Assembly: GCA_037157565.1 (NCBI GenBank)
Contig: JAZHRO010000063.1
Coordinates: 88,254,001-88,318,000, forward strand
DNA: 64,000 bases
Direction: 5' to 3'
Origin: Thalassia testudinum
Lineage: Eukaryota; Streptophyta; Magnoliopsida; Alismatales; Hydrocharitaceae
The notes under the pieces are model-generated. The model worked only from the letters and a program-made list of their open reading frames with translations, did no database searches and was not told where the DNA came from. The stretch's first letter is position 1. Every line of letters starts with the position of its first letter. The position numbers and the translations under genes were made by a program. This document shows positions 11,108 through 23,036 of this stretch, in pieces.

Positions 11108-12487
11108 GTGGTTTCAGGCAAATAGGAACCCTTAGACTTAGGCTTCTACTTCCCTTGTAATAGGCTTCCCAGATCTTCATTTCTAGATCCCTATCCTCTA
11201 CAATCAGAATTTCCGGGGCCGCAAAGTTACTACACACCCCATATACAATATCCAAGTCTAGCAGTTGTGGCTCAATCAGGATTGACTAGAGTGTAATGAT
11301 TTCAAAAACATCATCATTCAACTGTTTAGGGAGTGATTGAGGAATGGGGCTTTTGATTAAAGCATCCATGAAAATAGGATTTGAATCTTCCAAGCTAGCC
11401 CTAATATGATCAATTTCCTCAACTGTAGGGCCATCAAATAATCCATCATGCTCAAGCCCATATGTGTCGCTAAAATTATCTTCGTCAAACTCAGGTGAGA
11501 CTTCACATAAAGATTCTTCACCTTCAGAATCAAAGAATTCTGGATCTGCATCAATATATGTCTCAAAATCATCCATCATTTCTTGGTCCATAGAGACATA
11601 CTTTTCCTTGTACCCTGGTTTAGGGATCTCAGGTGAAAAAATCAACTCATCCTCAATTGGTTGCTTTAGGCGAACCTGGTCATCCCCAATCTTGTAAAAT
11701 GTGTCCCCCCTACAGGTGCCTAAGCATGTTCTGACATTGGCTCTCCTAAAGGGGTTTCATCCTAGGAATTATCCCAAGATTGGACTAAAGCAACCACAAA
11801 TTTCATCCTCAATTTTGACAATTTCCCAAGTAAAAACTCACTTGGGTCCTTATCCTTAACATCTTGGAGCCAATCCAACAAATATTTGTTAAGATCATCA
11901 ATCATTTTAATCAAAGGCTCCAATTCTTCAGTGCAGGGTGTTAGCTGAGCTTCCAAAGAATGAATGGTGTTCCTTAAGTTAGCCAACACCCTATCTTGGA
12001 CCTGATTCACTTGAACCAAATGGTTTGATTCAAGGTTGGGTGGGTTTGGGTTCATTCCTTTGGAGTCAAGGAATTGAGGCTCTTAGTACCCTCTCTGATA
12101 ATAAGTCGTTTCAGGTTGTTCAAAGAGGGGTGGTGACCTATATGCAATGTAGTCCTGGGGAGGGTAGGGAATATAATTAGCATATCCTTCTTGATTGTAG
12201 ATCGTATTACGTTGTCCATAGGAGGGCGGTGATCTATAGTCGGTGTAGCTCGGAGAAGGATAAAAATCAAGATCATGGTGTCTAGGGTCAGACCTTGAAC
12301 ATGGACGTTTGGAATTGTATCCCCAATTTTAGTTATCCTAACTAGTAGATAGTTGAGTATGACATTGGTTGGGGTAATAATCATCATATTGCGGATAAGA
12401 TGTGTCAGGAGGGTAGGAGTGGAAATACGAGTAAGATGTGGAAGGATCCATAGCAAAGTGGGAGGAAAGAGAAAAGAAAGGTGCCAT
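11108..12487 (-). pseudogene. Unknown conserved ORF of the A/B family, main part of A's copy
   Basis: Minus-strand homologue of B's ORF. The likely ATG is at 12485-12487 (MAPFF..., matching VPFF in B). The Tyr/Pro/Ser-rich N-terminus carries in-frame stops (first near 12350). The helical middle is intact (LIKMIDDLNKYLLDWLQDV, about 11856-11912), followed by the acidic part (YVSMDQEMMDDFETYID, 11549-11599) and SLRVPICLKP at the break. The insertion of B at 11107/3566 removed the end, which continues at 3565-3450. No domain is recognised. Conserved blocks between the two degenerate copies argue that the ancestor made this protein. Confidence 0.6.
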
Positions 12488-13392
12488 GTAGTACACATAA
12501 TCAAACCCATCCTTAGGTGGGGTAGCCTAAAGACCTACAGACTCTCAGAACCCATCTTGAGATGAAAGAAATGATTTGGTGTACCTCTTTCTGGTCAATT
12601 CAACCATTTAAAGGGAGGGTTTGGGGAGAAGGTTCTTCCCTTGGCTTTCACCTCAGGTTCCTTTGATACCCCTCAACCATAGTCGTTTGACTCTACTCCC
12701 CTTGCTAGACCTTAGATGGATCAGTAGAAACAGATTATTGAAAATAATCTCAATCTGGGGCTCAAAGAGTGAGTCCAATCCTTAAAACCATTGTCTACTC
12801 TATTTTAATTAGGCTTAGGTTTGATTGTGCTCTGAAATGTGATGGGCCCTTTAGACAGGTTGTGCACTTAAAGATCAGTTTCAATGTGTGTGTGCGCACA
12901 ACCAATGGTTTTCAAACAAGGTTAATTGATGATTTGTCTTTTAGAGTTCAACCTTGTTTAGTAGCTTTTAGGGTTGAACTTTAGGTTTTATTCAATCAAG
13001 GTTCAGTTGGCACACTATGTTTCTAAAAGCACAGATGAAGATGCATTCCTTTAAAACTTAAAAGAATGTGGAATGTCTGGTTAATTCCTAAAAGTTGAAC
13101 CCTAAGGGGTAGCTACTCAATGAATCAATTTTATCTTAAGTGGTGTGCCCAAACAACTTAATCAATTGGCCTCTTGCTCTACTTGATTAAGGAACACAAG
13201 ATGACTAGCCTATTCAGATTCCTACTCACTTATGTGTATTAGGTTAGAGTGTACCAGGCCCACCAGCCAGATCCCGGCTAAGTGGTAGAGTCAAGAAGAG
13301 TGCGTCTTGGTGTGTGGGTGTTTAAGGTGTACGAGTTTAAATAAATCCCACAATCAAATTTTTTTTTTTATTTGTGGGATTGAGGTGGGTAG
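12488..13392 (-). other. Leader of element A, distal part
   Basis: Minus-strand counterpart of B's leader (5400-6395), recognisable by shared blocks before the ORF and by the T/A-rich tract near 13360. No coding content seen. It was cut at 13392 by insertion of D; the proximal part is 24841-25097. Confidence 0.6.
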
Positions 13393-15214
13393 TGATAGGT
13401 CATTTTTCACTTTCGAATAATGTGCATAAGATGATTTGTCGTTTTAGTAACAAAGGGTTGGAAAACTGCCTAACAAAATAATTACAATAAAAATTAACCA
13501 CTCACAGGTCGTGTCCATAAGAGACATTGATGCAATAAATTCACAAATATTTTTCTCGTATTCATTCAATCAACGGTGAAATCCATAGTCAAATTTGACA
13601 TGAAATGCACTGAAAAGTAGACACAATAACTTGAAAATGTAAGGTTATAAGTGCAATTTTTCCTCTTTGAAATATTCAATAAATATGTGATTAATCTCTG
13701 TAATTTCCAATTGACATGCATTAGAGAGAATTTGTGCACATGTTAACCCAAAACCAATGTCAAGAGATGTGAATAACAAAAGCCAAGCAATTATGAGAAA
13801 AGATGAGCATGAAGTTGCAATTTCCCTTAATATTTCAAGTATTAAAATAAAAGCAAAAGTTTGACAATGGCATTCAAATGTAATTATTAATGAGAGTAAA
13901 AGGAGAGGATTCTACCTCTCTCCTCCTTGTGCACGGGAGAGAGGTTTGCTCGAGGAACTCTTCTGGGAATAGGTTGGCCGGAGAGAGGGCCTCGCAACAG
14001 TGGTGGCGCACATTGCGAGACTGCTGGAGTCAGTCGGATGGAGGAGAGAAGCGACGGCGATGGTGGAGGTTGTTGCTGCTGGTTGCGCTTGCTGCAAGCG
14101 CGAGGAGGTGACGCGCGGGTGCTGTAGACGCGAGGAGGCGACGCACGCTGAAGGAGCAGGCGCTCTGCAGGCTGCATAAGCACGTGCAGGGTCTGATGGC
14201 CGCATGGTTGTAGGTTCTACAGGGAGGTGCTGGAGGCGCTGAAGCGGGGGCATGCAGGTGCTGGGGCGTGGGTGTGTGGAGGTGAAGGCGGGGGTGTGTA
14301 GGCGTAAGGATGTGAAGGTGCGGGGCCATGCAGGCGCTGGGGCGTGGGCACGTGGAGGTGAAGGTGTGTAGGCGTGCAGGCGTGAGGCGAGGGTGCTGGA
14401 GGTGAAGGCGTGTGGGCTAACTGCTGTGTGTGCGATGGGATGCTGGCTGGAGGTGCGGGTGGTTGTCAAGGTGGGCACGCGCACGCCTACTATGGTGGAG
14501 GTGCAGCGCGTGTGCGTTGGTTTGCTGCAGAAGATGAAGTGCGCTGGTTGGAGGCACATGCGGTGGCACACTTAGCATGGCTGAGGAGTGGGGAGGAGAA
14601 GTTGCAGCTCTGTGTGCTGCAGTGTGCAGAAGCTGGGATTTACGCGTGAAAGGGAAGATGAAGCACGGTGATGCAGGGACTCTTGGCGGTGTGGGCTGTT
14701 ACCCCACACGCCCACAGTGGTGGAGTCGCACTACCGCGGTTGAGGCCGGTGGTGAGGAGGGGATGAGCATCGTAGCTCTCTATGTAGTGAGGAAAGGGAT
14801 GGTGGCCTCCTTTGAACGGCAGCCCCTCCTCTCTCCTTTTGTAGCCACAGCTACGAAGATTTGAAATTCAAAAGGCCACCGTTGAATCAATGCTGATGCG
14901 TAGGAGGAGCAGGCAGAGATAGAGAAGTTACCTGCAAAGGAGAAGGAAAGAAACAAAAAAGGATAATAAAATTATTAGGATTATTTATACATAACTCATT
15001 AACTTCTATGTTAATTAAAATAGTGTATGCACCTAATTAATTAACTAATCAAACGTATTCAATCCTAGGTTAGTTCTCAATGCATGAATTATGCACTTAA
15101 GCTAAAAATATGAATTAATTTATTTACATCCTAATGTATGCTATCTAAATGTTAAAATTAACTTAATGTCTAGACACTTAAATATTTAAATAGCCCACAA
15201 ATATGGGCTAATCA
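13393..15214 (-). repeat. 3' LTR of element D
   Basis: 1822 bp, matching 23037-24840. On the sense strand it starts TGATTAGCCCA with a near-terminal inverted repeat TAGCCCA/TGGGCTA. It contains a GC-rich block (about 13915-14870) unlike the AT-rich rest of the LTR. Confidence 0.92.
13912..14571 (-). other. Low-complexity sense-strand ORF inside D's LTR, with G-rich minisatellite
   Basis: A 219-codon frame rich in Pro, Ala, Ser, Thr and His overlaps a degenerate minisatellite on the plus strand at about 14200-14420, built from GGAGGTGAAGG and GGCGTGGG-like units. The 5' LTR has an equivalent 262-codon frame at 23540-24328 with clear similarity (for example TFTS and SRLHA blocks). Openness may simply reflect GC-rich repeat composition. 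Confidence 0.3.
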
Positions 15215-15252
15215 AATACCCCCATGCCTAGTTTTTGTTAGTCCCTAGCAAA
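15215..15252 (-). promoter_or_regulatory. 3' polypurine module of D
   Basis: Sense strand: TTGCTAG-GGA-CTAACAA (stem with one mismatch), then AAACTAGGCATGGGGGTATT up to the LTR. Plus-strand primer region. Confidence 0.75.
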
Positions 15253-15639
15253 TCCAAGCAAAAACCTAGCACTCGAAGTAGACTAACCAATCCAAACGGT
15301 TGTCCTTTAGAAACATGTTAAGTTCAGACTTTAGACCTAAGGTTCCCAAGTAGTTTCTAAGTTACAGACTAGGTCGGCTAAAGACGGGTTGCAGGCATAA
15401 GTTTTCCTGATTTCTGACTCTACCCTAAGGTTTATTGATCCATGAAATTAAAGCATTCGTGCATGTGCATTGGTCTGAGTTATTTGAGGTTGGTATGATT
15501 GCCAACCTAGAAAGGAAAAAGGATTTATATATATATATATTTGTTTGATTCCTCTAAGTCTAACCTTGGATCAGCTATCAACACAGTCTGTGTCAGATTC
15601 ATTGTCCCCATCACTGTACCTCGAAGGGTGCCTGGCTTG

Positions 15640-15828
15640 CAATGGTTCGAGATAGCATCACCCATAGTGACCCCAAGAACTCCTGGCAATCGACACCTTG
15701 AGATAGTATTGTCCATGGATTTCTTAAGCAAATTCAGGCCTGTGGCAATCGGCACTTCGAGATAGGGTCGCCCATGGTACCTGAACTGCATAATGCGTTT
15801 ACATGCCCCCAGTAGGATGGATATCCTA
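15640..15828 (-). ncRNA. Three-hairpin array in D's 3' untranslated region, plus a fourth stem
   Basis: Three tandem units read on the sense (minus) strand, each a 7-bp stem and a 7-nt loop: UGAUGCU-AUCUCGA-ACCAUUG (15640-15660), CAAUACU-AUCUCAA-GGUGUCG (15691-15711), CGACCCU-AUCUCGA-AGUGCCG (15750-15770). Paired positions are 6, 6 and 5 of 7 when G-U is allowed. Start-to-start spacing is 51 and 59. A further stem TAGGAT/ATCCTA lies at 15813-15828. G carries the same array with the same order and spacing. This is a cis-acting RNA structure candidate, not a separate transcript. Confidence 0.5.
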
Positions 15829-16382
15829 AGAGACAAGTGCCAAGGAGGTAATATGTTATCATCGCATCCTCAAGGTGAGTATATACTCCACCTCTCTTGT
15901 GGCAGGAACTCTTCCAGTCAAATTGTATTTTCAAGCCTTTCCTAAGTCAAAACTAAGAGAACCAATTTTCTTTTAAGAAAGGAATTAAAGTGATCACTTA
16001 CTTACACAAGACCAAGTGTGTAAAATTTGGATACTTGGGTTACAAGGACCCGTAAACCAAAAGGTAGAACAAGACTTCAGGTACTACCCTACCTTTTAAC
16101 TCAATCCCTAGCTTTCCTTCCTCAACCTCTTGAGGAATGGTCCGCAACTTCACTCCTACTTAAGTTTTTAAGTCCACAAAGGACCCTAAAGGTCTAAAGC
16201 TAGTAGCTCACTTAGCTTCTAAAGTTCGACCCTAGAATCAACTTAGTCTAACCTAGAGTTTTGATTTGCTTAAGAATGCAGGGCTCAGCTAGTTAAGCTC
16301 AATTTTTTTTTTATTTTTTTAATGCAATATGCATGAATGAATGCAAAATGTAGACATGCTATAAATAGATGCCTCAAGTCCT

Positions 16383-16417
16383 CTCCCCCATTCCTGGTTC
16401 AAACAATGTCCTCATTG
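16383..16417 (-). promoter_or_regulatory. Internal hairpin-polypurine module of D
   Basis: Sense strand: CAATG-AGGA-CATTG (16404-16417), an 11-nt spacer, then AATGGGGGAGAGG down to about 16380. It lies about 60 bp after the integrase stop. Confidence 0.55.
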
Positions 16418-16478
16418 GAAACAAAAATAGTTAAAGGAAGATATTACTTGAGGTAGGGAATGGTAGGAGCTAAGGCTC

Positions 16479-17650
16479 CTAAAGAGTGACCTCGTCAACT
16501 AGATGGCCATCCAAAGTAATGTATGGTTTTAACCGTTGGCCATTGACGATAAAGGGAGTTGCTGAAGAGGAAGGGCTTTTAATCTCCACAGCTGCATGTG
16601 GAAACACTTTAGTGATTATGTAAGGCCCATCCCAATGAGATTTTAATTTCCCTGGAGAAAGCTTAAGTCTGGAATTGAAAAGTCAGACTTGTTGGTTGGG
16701 CTCAAAGGTCTTTCGAAGTATATACTTATCATGCAAGACCTTAGTTCTCTCTTTATAAGCTTGAGAGGTGTCATAAGCATCATTCCTCAGCTCCTCAAGC
16801 TCACTTAATTCCAAAAATTGTGCCTTACCCGCCTTTTCTAAATCCATGTTAACACTTCGAATAGCCCAAAGTGCCCTATGTTCCAACTGAACGGGTAAAT
16901 GGCATGCTTTCCCATACATAATCCGAAAGGGAGAAGTACCCAATGGGGTCTTATAGGCCGTTCGATATGCCCACAAAGCATCATTGAGCTTTTAGGACCA
17001 GTCTTTCCTATTAGGTCTAACAGTCTTTTCTAAAATATTTTTTATCTCCCTATTCGACACTTCAACCTGGCCACTTGTTTAAGGATGGTAAGGGGTAGCG
17101 ACCTTGTGAGTCACTCCTAGACTCCAAATTAGCTGATTGAAGTGGTGGTTTTGGAATAAGGTCCCCCATCACTTATAATGGTCTTGGGGTAGCTGAAACG
17201 AGATATGATATTGGCCTTCACAAATTTCAAAACCACAGAGTGGTCATTTATGCGCGTAGGAATGGCCTCTGTCCATTTAGAGACATAATCAACTGCCACC
17301 AAGATATATCCATAACCATGGGACGAAGGGAAGGGGCCCATAAAGTCAATTCCCCATACATCAAAAATTTCAACAGATTGAATAGGGTGTTTAGGCATTT
17401 CATTCCTCTTCCCAATCGTTCCTGTCCATTGACATCTAATATAGGCCTTAACAAAATTATGAGAATCCTTAAATAATGAAGGCCACCAAAAATCGGACTA
17501 GAGAACCTTAAAAGCAGTTTTCTTAGCGCCAAAGTGTCCTCCACAATGAAGTTCATGGCAAAAACTCAGCACACTTTGTTGTTCCTCTTCAGGTACACAA
17601 CATCTCAATTCTTGGTCTTGTCCAATTCTAAATAATTCATGCTCTTCCCA
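16479..17650 (-). pseudogene. Integrase region of D (Athila-like pol), broken
   Basis: Integrates the cDNA into the host chromosome. An H2C2-type zinc-binding region (HCGGHFG, then a degenerate Cys pair) precedes the catalytic core: [11 protein letters not shown] near 17365, VDYVSKWTEAIP, and the second Asp in TIISDGG near 17160. The following core segment is frameshifted, and the YHPQ...EVSNR part with the catalytic Glu is only readable in other frames around 17050-17110. The C-terminal region is clear: [19 protein letters not shown] (16860-16920), then KTFEPNQQV and FIVNGQRLKP, with a TAG at 16479-16481. At least two frame changes and several stops make it inactive. Confidence 0.8.
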
Positions 17651-18247
17651 ATGAAAGTATCTCACTTGGGAAATGAATCTCTTTCTTTTCTGCTCATCCC
17701 AAGAGCCAGGAGTTTCTCTAGTGACCAAGTAATTTACGGTATTAGCATACCAAGGTGAAGTTGGTGTTACCACCATAAGGGTTTCATCGGGAAATGTCTC
17801 ATGGATATCTCTAGATAGAGAGTCATTAAGTGGAAGGCGAGATAGGTGGTCAGCCACAACATTTTCTACTCCTTTCTTTTCACGTATCTCCAAGTCAAAT
17901 TCTTGAAGGAGTAGGATCCACCTAATCAGAGGTGGCTTAGAATCTTTCTTAGCAAGGAGATGTTTCACTGCCGCATGATCAATGAAAATAACCACCTTAG
18001 ACCCAAGAAGATAAGACCTAAACTTCTCCAAAGGAAAAACAAGTAATTCTTTTTCAGTGACGGTGTAGTTTTGCTACGGTTCAGTTAAAGTCTTGCTGGC
18101 ATAATGCAGCACATGAGGTCTTCCCTCAAGCCTTTGTCCAAGGACTACTCCAACTGCATAATTTGAAGCATCACACATCAGCTCAAATGGGAGTGTCCAA
18201 TCCGGAGCTCAAAGAATAGGCATAGAGATCAAGGCCTATTTCAGAGT
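17651..18247 (-). pseudogene. RNase H region of D, broken
   Basis: RNase H removes the RNA template during cDNA synthesis. Readable blocks: ELMCDASNYAVG near 18150, EKELL near 18045, [23 protein letters not shown] (17955-18025), and [19 protein letters not shown] followed by VVADHLSRL (17835-17930). This is the usual Ty3/Gypsy RT-RH connection. The upstream part has stops and a shift at about 18032-18250; the rest is open from 18031. Confidence 0.75.
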
Positions 18248-19110
18248 TTAAAAGGCCTCGGCACACTTTGAATCAAAATTGAAGGAAGATTCCTTTGCCA
18301 ATAAGTTACAAAGTGGCCTAGAAATTTTACTGAAATTTTTAATAAAATGCCTATAAAAGCCAGCATGGCCCAGAAAGGATCTAATTTGTTTGACATTCAT
18401 GGGCAATGGGAGTTTGGAAATAGAATCAATCTTGGCTTTATCTACTTCCAAACCTCGCTCAAACACAACATGCCTAAGTACAATTGCTTTCTGTACCATG
18501 AAATGACTTTTCTCCCAGCTGGGGAACAAACTAGTCTCCTTACATCGCTTCAACACATTCTCCAGGTGCAGGAGACACTGGTCAAAAGACGAGCCATAAA
18601 TGGAGAAGTCATCCATAAACACTTCAACACACACATCAATCATGTCAGAAAAAATGGACATCATACACTGTTGGAAGGTTACAGGGGCATTACATAATCC
18701 AAACGGCATATGCCTGAGTGCAAAAGTACCGTAAGGACTCGTGAATGTTGTCTTCTCCTAGTCATCAGGGAAGACTGCAACCTGGTTGTACCCAGAATAT
18801 CCATCAAGAAAGCAATAGTATTTATTCCCTGCCAATTTCTTGAGAATTTGATCAATAAAAGGCAAGGGAAAGTGATCCTTCTAGGTAGCAGTGTTCAGCT
18901 TGCGGTAATCAATACATACCCTCCATCCAGTTGAGGGTTTAGTGACAACTTGTTCACTTTGGTCATAAATTCCACAGTAAAGCCTGCCTTCTTTGGCACC
19001 ACATGAATAGGACTTACCTATTTACTATCTGCAATGGGATATATGATCCCAGTGTCCAACCACTTCAGGATTTCCTTTTTAACCACCTCCCTCATATTAG
19101 GGTTCAGACG
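18248..19110 (-). pseudogene. Reverse transcriptase region of D, broken
   Basis: Copies element RNA into cDNA. The N-terminal motif EILKWLDTGIIYPI lies at 19040-19090, followed by a stop and frame changes (18720-19010). The palm is clear downstream: MPFGLCNAPVTFQQCM (18660-18709), the catalytic box VEVFMDDFSIYG (about 18600-18630) with both Asp present, then FLGHAGFYRHFIKNFSKI. The length fits a Ty3/Gypsy RT. Multiple shifts make it non-functional. Confidence 0.82.
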
Positions 19111-20140
19111 TCTCTGCATGTCCCTAAATGGCTTCATGGAATCGTCAGTATAAATGTGGTGCATGTAGAGTGTAGAGTCTATAGCCTTAATGTCAGCAAT
19201 GCTCCACACAATAGCTTCCTTGTGCCTAGATAAGCATTGAATCAGGGCTCCCTCCTGTGCCTCAGATAGCATAGACGAAATGATAACAGGGAGCATATCA
19301 TTGGCACCAAGGAAGACGTACTTGAGAGTGCCAGGGAGGGGTTTCAACTTAAGGTTGAGGTCATGTATGGTTGAGGGTTTCATAATAGATGTCCCCATCT
19401 CAGGTAGCAGATCTACCTTGGGCAGAGATGATGGGGGAGGAGACTCAGTAGAAACACCCAGCAACTCCTCAAGTTCTAGTATATCCCCTTCACATTCCTC
19501 CAAGAGATGGGAATGCTCATTTAGCATGACATGCTGAAGGGGGTCATCACATAACATTGCAGGGGTTGCCTCTTCAATCAGGTCATCTATCACCTCAACT
19601 TGAGAACAATCCTCAAGCCCAGCTTGTTTGTAAGCATCAAACACATTAAGCCGGATTTTCTTGTTCCCAAAGCCCATTTTCAATGCCCCAGTATTGCAAT
19701 TGATTGAAGCATGCGAAGTTGCAAGGAAGGGGCAGCCCAAAATGATGGAGGGTTTGGTTGGCTTGTTGGTAGGGTCAATGTCCAAAACTAAGAAGTCAAC
19801 GGGGAAGAAGAAATCCTCCACTCTTACGAGGACATCTTCCAAAATTCCTTGTGGTGTCTTAAGTGATCGATCAGCAACTTGAAGGATTACTGGGCTAGGC
19901 TTCAAATTGCCTCCCCCAAGTTGTTCATACACGTAGCTTAGAAGGATTTTCACCCCTGCACCCAGATAAGTAGAGCCTCATCAATCTGTAGGTCACCAAT
20001 AACCACTAAGATGTACAGGGCTCCTGGGTCCTTAAGTTTCGAGGGTGTGCCATGTTGAACAATTGAGCTAACAGAATCAGACAGGACAACTTTTGATTGG
20101 ACCTATTTCCTAGATTGCCGCTTCTTCATGCACAGGTCCT
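19111..20140 (-). pseudogene. Protease and protease-RT linker of D, catalytic motif lost
   Basis: The aspartic protease would cleave the polyprotein. LKDPGALYI near 20030 begins the domain. The expected DLGA catalytic motif reads YLGA after a 1-nt loss near 19975, so the active-site Asp is gone. The flap-downstream part is intact: VILQVADRS, EDVLVRVEDFFFPVDFLVLD and IILGCPFLATSHA (19700-19890). An acidic linker (about 19400-19650) follows, then LKYVFLGAN and WSIADIKAID, which lead into the RT. Confidence 0.78.
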
Positions 20141-21870
20141 TTAAGAAGCGGGCATAAGATGTAATCTACCTAACAGCTTCAAGCAAAGGCAGGTTAATCT
20201 GCACTTACTTGAAAGTTTCCATGATCTCATCCGTCTTATCTTTGGATCCAGATGAGCCAGAAGAAGTCTGCCAGAAATGGATAAGCGCTCTAAAATGGGT
20301 ACTCTCAATCTCTGGGTGGGAGGGTTGTCATGTTGAGTAAGGGGTGGAATGGGGGAAACTTCTTCTGGTGAGGTGATTTCAAGCGGAGAAGATTTGGGCA
20401 AGTCTTGTCCGGTGGGGGTGAAAGTCGGGGTGGATGGTTTTTTAAGGGGTGAGACTATAAGAGTATCAAGTTTGGAAATTTCTTTCCCACTCCTCAGAAT
20501 AGTCATCGCCTGAGCATGTTCCCTAAAGACAATCCCTTTTCCTTTAGGATTCTCCTCAGCAGCACTGGGGAGCTTCCCAATTTCCCTCTGTCTAATGGCC
20601 ACAACAAGGTGTCCTATCTGTGATTTCATCTCATGTATAGCCCTGTCATGAGATTGGATGATGGCACTTTGACTTTCTTGCATAGTTCTCAACATTTCCT
20701 TCAATTCATCCATCTCAGAGGTCTTAGGTTGGGTAAAGGTCTGAGGTTGGTTCATTTGATGGTTTTGAAAGGATTGTGGTTTATAATTCCCTGAATTTGA
20801 GACATTTCCTTGTCTCCATGAAAAGTTTGGGTGGTTCCTCCATCCCTCATTATAAGTGTTGGAAAAAGGTTCATTACGAGGTCTAAGATGGAACCCTTGA
20901 GCGGCATTCAGATCCACTTGTACAAGCTCAGGGAATTAGGAGACCAAGTGGCAATCCACAGTGGCGTGTGTATTTCCTTGGCAAATGGAGCATTCAAAAG
21001 CTTGGGATGTGGAGGTGTTAGATACGAATTGGCTCGGGCTCGACATAAGCCTTTCTATGTTTTGATTCAATAATTGAATCTGATAGGCTAAATTCTGGGT
21101 GTCCCTTGCCTCATTCGCCTCCAATTTTCTTTGCATGAGAGTGGGTTTTCTATCCATGTAGGCAGAATTCAAATGAATAGAATTCTCACTCAAAATATCA
21201 AAAGGTTCCAAGCTTCATCTTAAGTCTTAGATAGAAAGGTTCCTGCACAGGCACCATCCACAATTTGCCTATGTGAATCATTAAGTCTGGTGTAGAACCT
21301 TTCAACCAGTTTCCACTTAGGCACCTGGTGATGTGGGCAAAGTCTCAACAAGTCAATAAAGCACTCTCACGCATCATGGAAAGCTTCCCCATCTTTTTGA
21401 ACAAAACTCATAATTTCCCTTCTAAAGTGATTTTTTTTGCTCATGGGGAAGTACTTCAAAAACTCCTTCTTCAGAGCATCCCAAGTGTTAATATCATTAA
21501 GGGTGTGATACCAATACTTGGCTTTGTCTTTGAGGGAGAAGGGAAAGAGGGTCTGCATCTGAGTGTCATCAGTAATGACCTGCAGCTTCACCGTGGAACA
21601 GACCTCGATGAATTCCTCTATATGCCTGTAAGGGTCTTCCCTAGCAGTACCATAAAAGGAGGGCAGCAAGGATATGGTACTGCTTTTGATCTTAGAAGGA
21701 TTGTCCCCTCCAGGTCTACGTAGTGTAGGGCCAGCTTGATTGGTTGGAATAAAATATTCCTTAAGGCTTCTTTGACCAGCCATTTCTTCCCTTGGGAGGT
21801 TTCTTCTTAAGATTCTTTCAGGTTCAGGATCAAACACAAGTTGTCTCCTAAGAGAATGCCTACTGAGCAT
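20141..21870 (-). pseudogene. Gag of D, broken
   Basis: Capsid/nucleocapsid precursor that packages the RNA. The chosen start is the ATG at 21868-21870 (MLSRHSLRRQ). RSLKEYFIPTNQ is a typical Athila gag opening. The retrotransposon-gag core follows: YRHIEEFIEVC, FPFSLKDKAKYWYHTL, WDALKKEFLKYFP and FVQKDGEAFHDA, ending in a stop near 21367. After frame changes a zinc knuckle CSICQGNTHATVDC (C-x2-C-x4-H-x4-C, about 20948-20989) is readable, then a Pro/Ser-rich tail. Frame breaks at about 21211-21367 and 20917-20936. Confidence 0.82.
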
Positions 21871-23015
21871 GCACTACAAACACAATTCAAAAGGACTTGT
21901 TCGTTCTTTACAAATTTAGGCTTTTGAATTTAATTCAAATTGTAGGTAACAAAGCAAGTTGCCCAGTCAATTACGCGTCTATTGTCGACCTTCGAAATGC
22001 CTAAAAAGACCTAGTTGGAGCTTACGTGTTCTTCCCTAAATCTCAAATGGTAGAGAAAATCCAAAGACGGAAGATCGAGGGATGCAAGTAGGCCTAAGCC
22101 TTCCTTTGAAGCTGTGCTTTCATGGTGCTTCTCAACTACCCCCAAAAATCCGTGACAGGGTATCCCCCTCTTTTGATTTACAAAACATTTGATCTCAAGT
22201 TTCAAACACTTCAGAATCCAATGGTAGGAGGGCTCTTGTCCTAGTAGTTCCAAGACTTAGGAGTGTCTAAATGCATGCTGTGGTATAAGAGATATAAGTG
22301 TGCATATACCGCAAAAGATTTTGAATTTTGAAGCGCATGCCACGTTTGAAAATCAAGTCCTTGATTTTTAGATGTCCCTCCTTTAATTAGTCCTTTTTCA
22401 AAAATTAAATGTGACCACTTTATTAGATCGCTTCAAGATAGATTATGTGGTCTAAAAATTAATCCAAATGCATTTGCATGATAGGTAGAAATGCGAAGTT
22501 AGAAGTGCATACCTGATTCCAGCATTCTTCATGCAATATGCAAGACAAGAATTAGATCTAGATGCTGCTCATTCAGACTTAAATGATTCGACCTATGGAC
22601 AGGTAGCTTCTAACAGGTAGCTCGTGTTTTTTTTTTATTTTTTTAGCTACTCATGCACAAGCAAATTAAGGATAAACAATCCACAGAATAAATTAAAAAT
22701 CTAGATCTAAAGAAAAGGGAACAGGCTCCCTAAAATCAGCCCCAATTACTACAAGGGCGAGAAAATAGAAATAAAACTTGTGACAACAAAGAATCCCCTA
22801 TGGAAGCAGGATCCAGATCTCTTGCGTCTTCCCCGCATGTAGGTGTCGCTCAAGGTCAACGTTGTCTCCCAGATGTGCCTGTCACCTCTCTCCAATTCCT
22901 CTCTCAAATTCCTCGCTCAAATTCCTCGCACAGAAAAGATAATAAATGGTCAGATCACTATGCAACGAGAAATAATTAGAAATAAAAATCAGGTGAAATT
23001 ATTGCGTTTTTTGCC
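21871..23015 (-). other. Leader of D
   Basis: Region between primer site and gag, with no conserved coding sequence. It contains an imperfect duplication near 22905-22930 (repeated CAAATTCCTCGC) and T-rich tracts near 22628-22645. Confidence 0.5.
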
Positions 23016-23033
23016 TCCCCGGCAACGGTGCCA
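23016..23033 (-). promoter_or_regulatory. Primer-binding site of D (tRNA-Asp, one mismatch)
   Basis: The minus strand reads TGGCACCGTTGCCGGGGA, differing from the perfect tRNA-Asp complement by one G-to-A. It lies three bases from the LTR. Confidence 0.9.
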
Positions 23034-23036
23034 TTT

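Noticed and set aside
12052..12510. 152-codon minus-strand frame
   Set aside because: It is an alternative frame of A's degenerate unknown ORF; the frame aligning with B's protein is different and carries stops.
15525..15934. Open frames across the hairpin array of D
   Set aside because: Frames on both strands follow the tandem units; the shared signal between D and G is base pairing, not protein sequence.
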